From Natronomonas sp. (GTDB taxonomy: Archaea > Halobacteriota > Halobacteria > Halobacteriales > Haloarculaceae), in the NCBI GenBank assembly GCA_007135435.1, contig SLIW01000161.1, forward strand, positions 1 through 5,397: DNA of 5,397 nucleotides, given 5' to 3'. Below are positions 5,344 to 5,397 of this stretch, piece by piece (position 1 is the stretch's first letter; every line of letters starts with the position of its first letter). The notes beneath the pieces are model-generated. The model made no database searches. It worked only from the letters and a program-made list of their open reading frames with translations, and was not told where the DNA came from. Position numbers and translations under genes: made by a program.

Positions 5344-5397
5344 CTCGGCACCACCGGTGCACGTCTCCCAGGTGCCCATCCGAAGGTCCCGCCCAGA

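Noticed and set aside
4500..5354. A 284-residue minus-strand open frame opposite the phosphatase
   Set aside because: Antisense shadow; the plus strand carries the WIVDPLDGTNNF signature.

Overview
The window looks haloarchaeal. It is GC-rich with a strong G/C bias at third codon positions. Its proteins are rich in Asp, Glu, Ala, Val and Gly and poor in Lys. Start codons mostly have an AT-rich TATA-like box about 25-30 bases upstream rather than a ribosome binding site, which fits leaderless transcripts. No species can be named from the sequence alone.

Layout, left to right. Positions 1-406 (minus) hold the N-terminal 135 residues of a GNAT-type acetyltransferase that runs off the left edge. 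A spacer of about 290 bases follows. It carries divergent promoter-like boxes and an Asp-rich, Ca-binding-like reading frame without a start codon, probably a decayed remnant. Positions 695-1942 (plus) encode a multi-pass membrane protein resembling glycosyltransferase family 87. It meets, tail to tail and sharing a CTAG, a broken gene on the minus strand (1939-2589). The pieces of that gene in three frames reassemble into the two ends of a succinylglutamate desuccinylase/aspartoacylase-like deacylase whose catalytic middle is missing. An intergenic region of about 390 bases with an AT-rich island and small repeats follows. Positions 2978-4183 (plus) encode an M24-fold protein (Xaa-Pro dipeptidase/creatinase-like) in which three of the five usual metal-ligand positions are changed. 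After a 334-base spacer containing a strong TTTAAA box, positions 4518-5297 (plus) encode an inositol monophosphatase-family protein with an atypical third metal motif. The last 100 bases hold no recognisable gene.

The genes do not form an obvious operon. Each appears to have its own promoter and they belong to unrelated pathways: acetyl transfer, polyprenyl-linked sugar transfer, peptide or amidino-compound hydrolysis, and sugar or inositol phosphate hydrolysis. I see no phage, transposase, CRISPR, tRNA, rRNA or defence system. The most informative parts are the deacylase pseudogene with its visible lesions (a central deletion, a 10-base tandem duplication, an 11-base tandem repeat and +1 homopolymer shifts) and the two enzymes with non-canonical active sites. 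I do not find convincing evidence of a wholly new system.
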